Part shown: piece after piece, positions 16,040 to 17,577 of the stretch
Layout of the letters: every line of letters starts with the position of its first letter
Numbering within the stretch: the stretch's first letter is position 1
From: Pseudomonadota bacterium
Lineage (GTDB): Bacteria; Pseudomonadota; Alphaproteobacteria; Kiloniellales; J153
DNA: 17,577 nt
Assembly (NCBI GenBank): GCA_022572105.1
Contig: JACZWN010000046.1
Span: 1-17,577 of the forward strand
Direction of reading: 5' to 3'
Notes under the pieces: model-generated
The model's input: the letters and a program-made list of their open reading frames with translations, nothing else
Database searches by the model: none
What the model was told of the DNA's origin: nothing
Position numbers and translations under genes: made by a program

Positions 16040-16074
16040 GGGATGGAGAAGCTTTCTCCGCGCTTCTCCATCCC
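16040..16074. other. Perfect 13-bp hairpin in the spacer between two TAXI genes
   Basis: GGGATGGAGAAGC and its exact complement GCTTCTCCATCCC enclose a 9-nt loop. It lies in the 180-bp gap between TAXI genes. No T run follows on the minus strand, so it is less like a terminator and more like an mRNA-stabilising or attenuating structure that sets expression of upstream receptor versus downstream permease. Confidence 0.6.
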
Positions 16075-16131
16075 TATCTCTTGCTTCCCTTATACCCAGA
16101 GGCCTGTTGCCCGGGCAGGAAAGCTGCGCGG

Positions 16132-17136
16132 CTACTTAATCCAGCCGCGCTCCTTGAAGTACTTGGCCGCGCCGTCATGAAGCGGCGCTGAGCGCCCGTT
16201 GTTGACCATATCGCTAACCGTCAGGTTCTTGAACGCCGGATGCAGCCTCCTGAAGCTGTCTATGTTGTCGAACACGGCCTTGACCACCTCGTAGACAGTG
16301 TTCTCCGGCGTCGCGGCCGAGGACACGAAGGTAGCGCCCACGCCGAAGGTGGTGGTATCGTTCGGACTGCCCCGATACATGCCTGCCGGAATCGTCGCCT
16401 TGAAATAGTAGGAATTGTCCGCCACCAGCTTGTCGATGGCCGGACCCGAGACCTCGACCATCACCGCGTCGCAGGTGGTGGTGGCTTCCTTGGACAGGCC
16501 GTTGGGGTGGCCGACCAGCCAGAACAAGGCGTCGATCTTGTTGTCGCACAGGGCGCCGGGGGTTTCCGCCGACTTCATCTGGGCCGCCAGCTTGAGATCG
16601 TCATTGGTGTGGCCCATGGCCTTCCACATGACGTTCCAGGTGGCTTCCGTGCCCGAACCCGGGTTGCCGATGTTGACCCGCTTGCCGACCAGGTCCTGGA
16701 CCGTCTTGATGCCGGCGTCGGCGCGCGCGATGATCGTCACGGGCTCGCCGTGAATCGCGAAGACCGCGCGAAGATCCGAGAACGGCCCGGCGTCGATGAA
16801 GGATTTCTTCCCGGTGCCGTGGTAGGCGTGAAACTGCCAGTCGGACTGGACGACGCCCATGTCGAGCTCGCCGGCGCGGATGGTGTTGAGGTTGTAGACG
16901 GAACCGCCCGTCGACTCCACCGAGCAACGCACGCCGTGTTCTTTCCGGCCCTTGTTGACGAGACGGCAGATGGCGCCGCCGGTGGGATAATACACGCCGG
17001 TGATGCCGCCGGTGCCGATGGTGATGAATTGCTGCTGGGCTTGAGCGGCGGTGCTGCCGAGCCCGGCCAATCCACCGGCGAGCAGCACGCCCGCCGCAAG
17101 GCCTAGGACAGCGGTTTTCGAAACAAATCGTGTCAT
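16132..17136 (-). CDS. TAXI-family TRAP solute-binding protein
   Basis: A 334-residue periplasmic receptor with a Sec signal (MTRFVSKTAVLGLAAGVLL, cleavage near AQA-QQ). It has the full TAXI signature ITIGTGGITGVYYPTGGAIC, then LDMGVVQSDWQFHAYHGTG, AVFAIHGEPVTIIARADAGI, LVGKRVNIGNPGSGTE and the ending GRSAPLHDGAAKYFKERGW. Length is normal. It should bind a small ligand and dock to the fused permease encoded downstream. ATG 17136 is chosen because GGAGG lies 8 bases upstream and the signal peptide begins there. A 180-bp spacer with a hairpin separates it from the divergent paralogue, and 366 bp separate it from a third TAXI gene upstream, so it may have its own promoter. Confidence 0.94.
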   Translation of the reverse strand: MTRFVSKTAVLGLAAGVLLAGGLAGLGSTAAQAQQQFITIGTGGITGVYYPTGGAICRLVNKGRKEHGVRCSVESTGGSVYNLNTIRAGELDMGVVQSDWQFHAYHGTGKKSFIDAGPFSDLRAVFAIHGEPVTIIARADAGIKTVQDLVGKRVNIGNPGSGTEATWNVMWKAMGHTNDDLKLAAQMKSAETPGALCDNKIDALFWLVGHPNGLSKEATTTCDAVMVEVSGPAIDKLVADNSYYFKATIPAGMYRGSPNDTTTFGVGATFVSSAATPENTVYEVVKAVFDNIDSFRRLHPAFKNLTVSDMVNNGRSAPLHDGAAKYFKERGWIK

Positions 17137-17502
17137 GGGCTTAACCTCCCGTTTTGCCACTGATCTCACGATGCTCTTCGTGCAGACCCCGGCGCCTGCC
17201 TAAGGGTCCTGGATAGCCGGGCGAACTACGCGCCACGAGGCCCGTTCTCGCTGCTCGGCCACCGGTGCGGACAACGGCGCTCACGGCCGTCGAACGACCG
17301 GGTTGACTTCGGCGCCGAGGCGCCGAAGTCCGAGTAGACAGCTAACTCGCTTATCTAGTCTCCCTGTAACGATTTCCGGTGCTTGCCCACACCGTGTTGG
17401 TCGCACCAATTGAACATGTTTCCACGGCGGAACGCTACCCCGTTTGTAAGCCCGTTACCGAATTTTCTCGAACCGTCCCGGCGCTCGGGTCGATGAAAGC
17501 GG
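17137..17502. other. Intergenic region between TAXI genes
   Basis: About 366 bp without a credible gene. It contains a perfect 12-bp dyad at 17305-17330 and possibly a minus-strand promoter for the TAXI gene at 17136; I could not identify convincing -35/-10 or sigma-54 boxes. Confidence 0.5.
17305..17330. other. Perfect 12-bp hairpin in the TAXI intergenic region
   Basis: GACTTCGGCGCC-GA-GGCGCCGAAGTC forms a 12-bp stem with a 2-nt centre (in practice a 4-nt loop). It lies between the third and second TAXI genes and lacks a T tail on either side. It may act as a transcript-stabilising, attenuating or Rho-assisted end structure. A similarly placed long hairpin occurs in the next TAXI spacer. 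Confidence 0.6.
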
Positions 17503-17577
17503 TTACTTCCAGCCCCGCTCGCGATAATAGCGAAGCGCGCCCTCGTGAAACGGGGCCGAATTGCCGGCCGCGATCAT
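17503..17577 (-). CDS. TAXI-family solute-binding protein, C-terminal end only
   Basis: The last 75 bp, read on the minus strand, encode 24 residues and a stop: MIAAGNSAPFHEGALRYYRERG followed by WK. This parallels the end of the neighbouring TAXI protein (MVNNGRSAPLHDGAAKYFKERG), so it is the 3' end of a third tandem TAXI receptor gene entering from the right edge. The Met at 17577 is internal, not a start. Confidence 0.82.
   Translation of the reverse strand: MIAAGNSAPFHEGALRYYRERGWK

Noticed and set aside
1..17577. CRISPR array, tRNA or rRNA
   Set aside because: No regularly spaced identical repeats and no cloverleaf or rRNA-like sequence were seen on either strand.

Overview
The window suggests a high-GC alphaproteobacterium, probably Rhodospirillales-like. 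This rests on flagellar genes behind a sigma-54-type promoter, a palindromic CtrA-type site (TTAA-N7-TTAAC), a DUF2336 gene and a large TRAP-TAXI transporter locus. The exact taxon cannot be fixed from sequence alone.

Left, 1-2750, flagellar block. A partial minus-strand gene runs off the left edge and resembles the disordered N-terminus of a FliK-type hook-length protein. fliS lies 28 bp upstream of it on the same strand. A 500+ bp intergenic region follows, holding a near-consensus sigma-54 promoter for fliS, four CCGGCA-type motifs about 20 bp apart upstream of it, and a very AT-rich stretch. On the plus strand is an unusual flagellin-like gene: it keeps the inner coiled-coil part of flagellin but lacks the normal N-terminal segment and carries a C-terminal tail.

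Middle, 2835-8740. An intact IS630-family element (TA duplication, terminal inverted repeats, DDE transposase) sits between the flagellar block and a catabolic block. The catabolic block starts with a 5'-truncated glutamine-synthetase-family gene, most like gamma-glutamyl-amine synthetases. It continues with an aldehyde dehydrogenase, an iron-containing alcohol dehydrogenase and a lipoprotein alpha/beta hydrolase, all on the plus strand. This looks like the remainder of an amine or alkanolamine degradation operon that lost the first half of its first gene. A small dyad separates it from the convergent genes to the right.

Right, 8750-17577, all minus strand. First come a DUF2336 gene with a CtrA-type site upstream and a conserved His-rich hypothetical gene. 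Then, read in the direction of transcription from the right edge, a tripartite transporter locus: the 3' end of one TAXI solute-binding protein, a second complete TAXI protein, a third divergent TAXI protein, a fused 4TM/12TM TRAP permease with a DUF3394 tail, a universal stress protein and a lipoprotein with a formylglycine-generating-enzyme-like (SUMF1) fold. The last four genes are separated by 13-60 bp. The two spacers between the TAXI genes each carry a perfect long hairpin. The likely arrangement is several periplasmic receptors feeding one permease, with the stress protein as a cytoplasmic regulator and the SUMF1 lipoprotein as an envelope accessory of unknown role.
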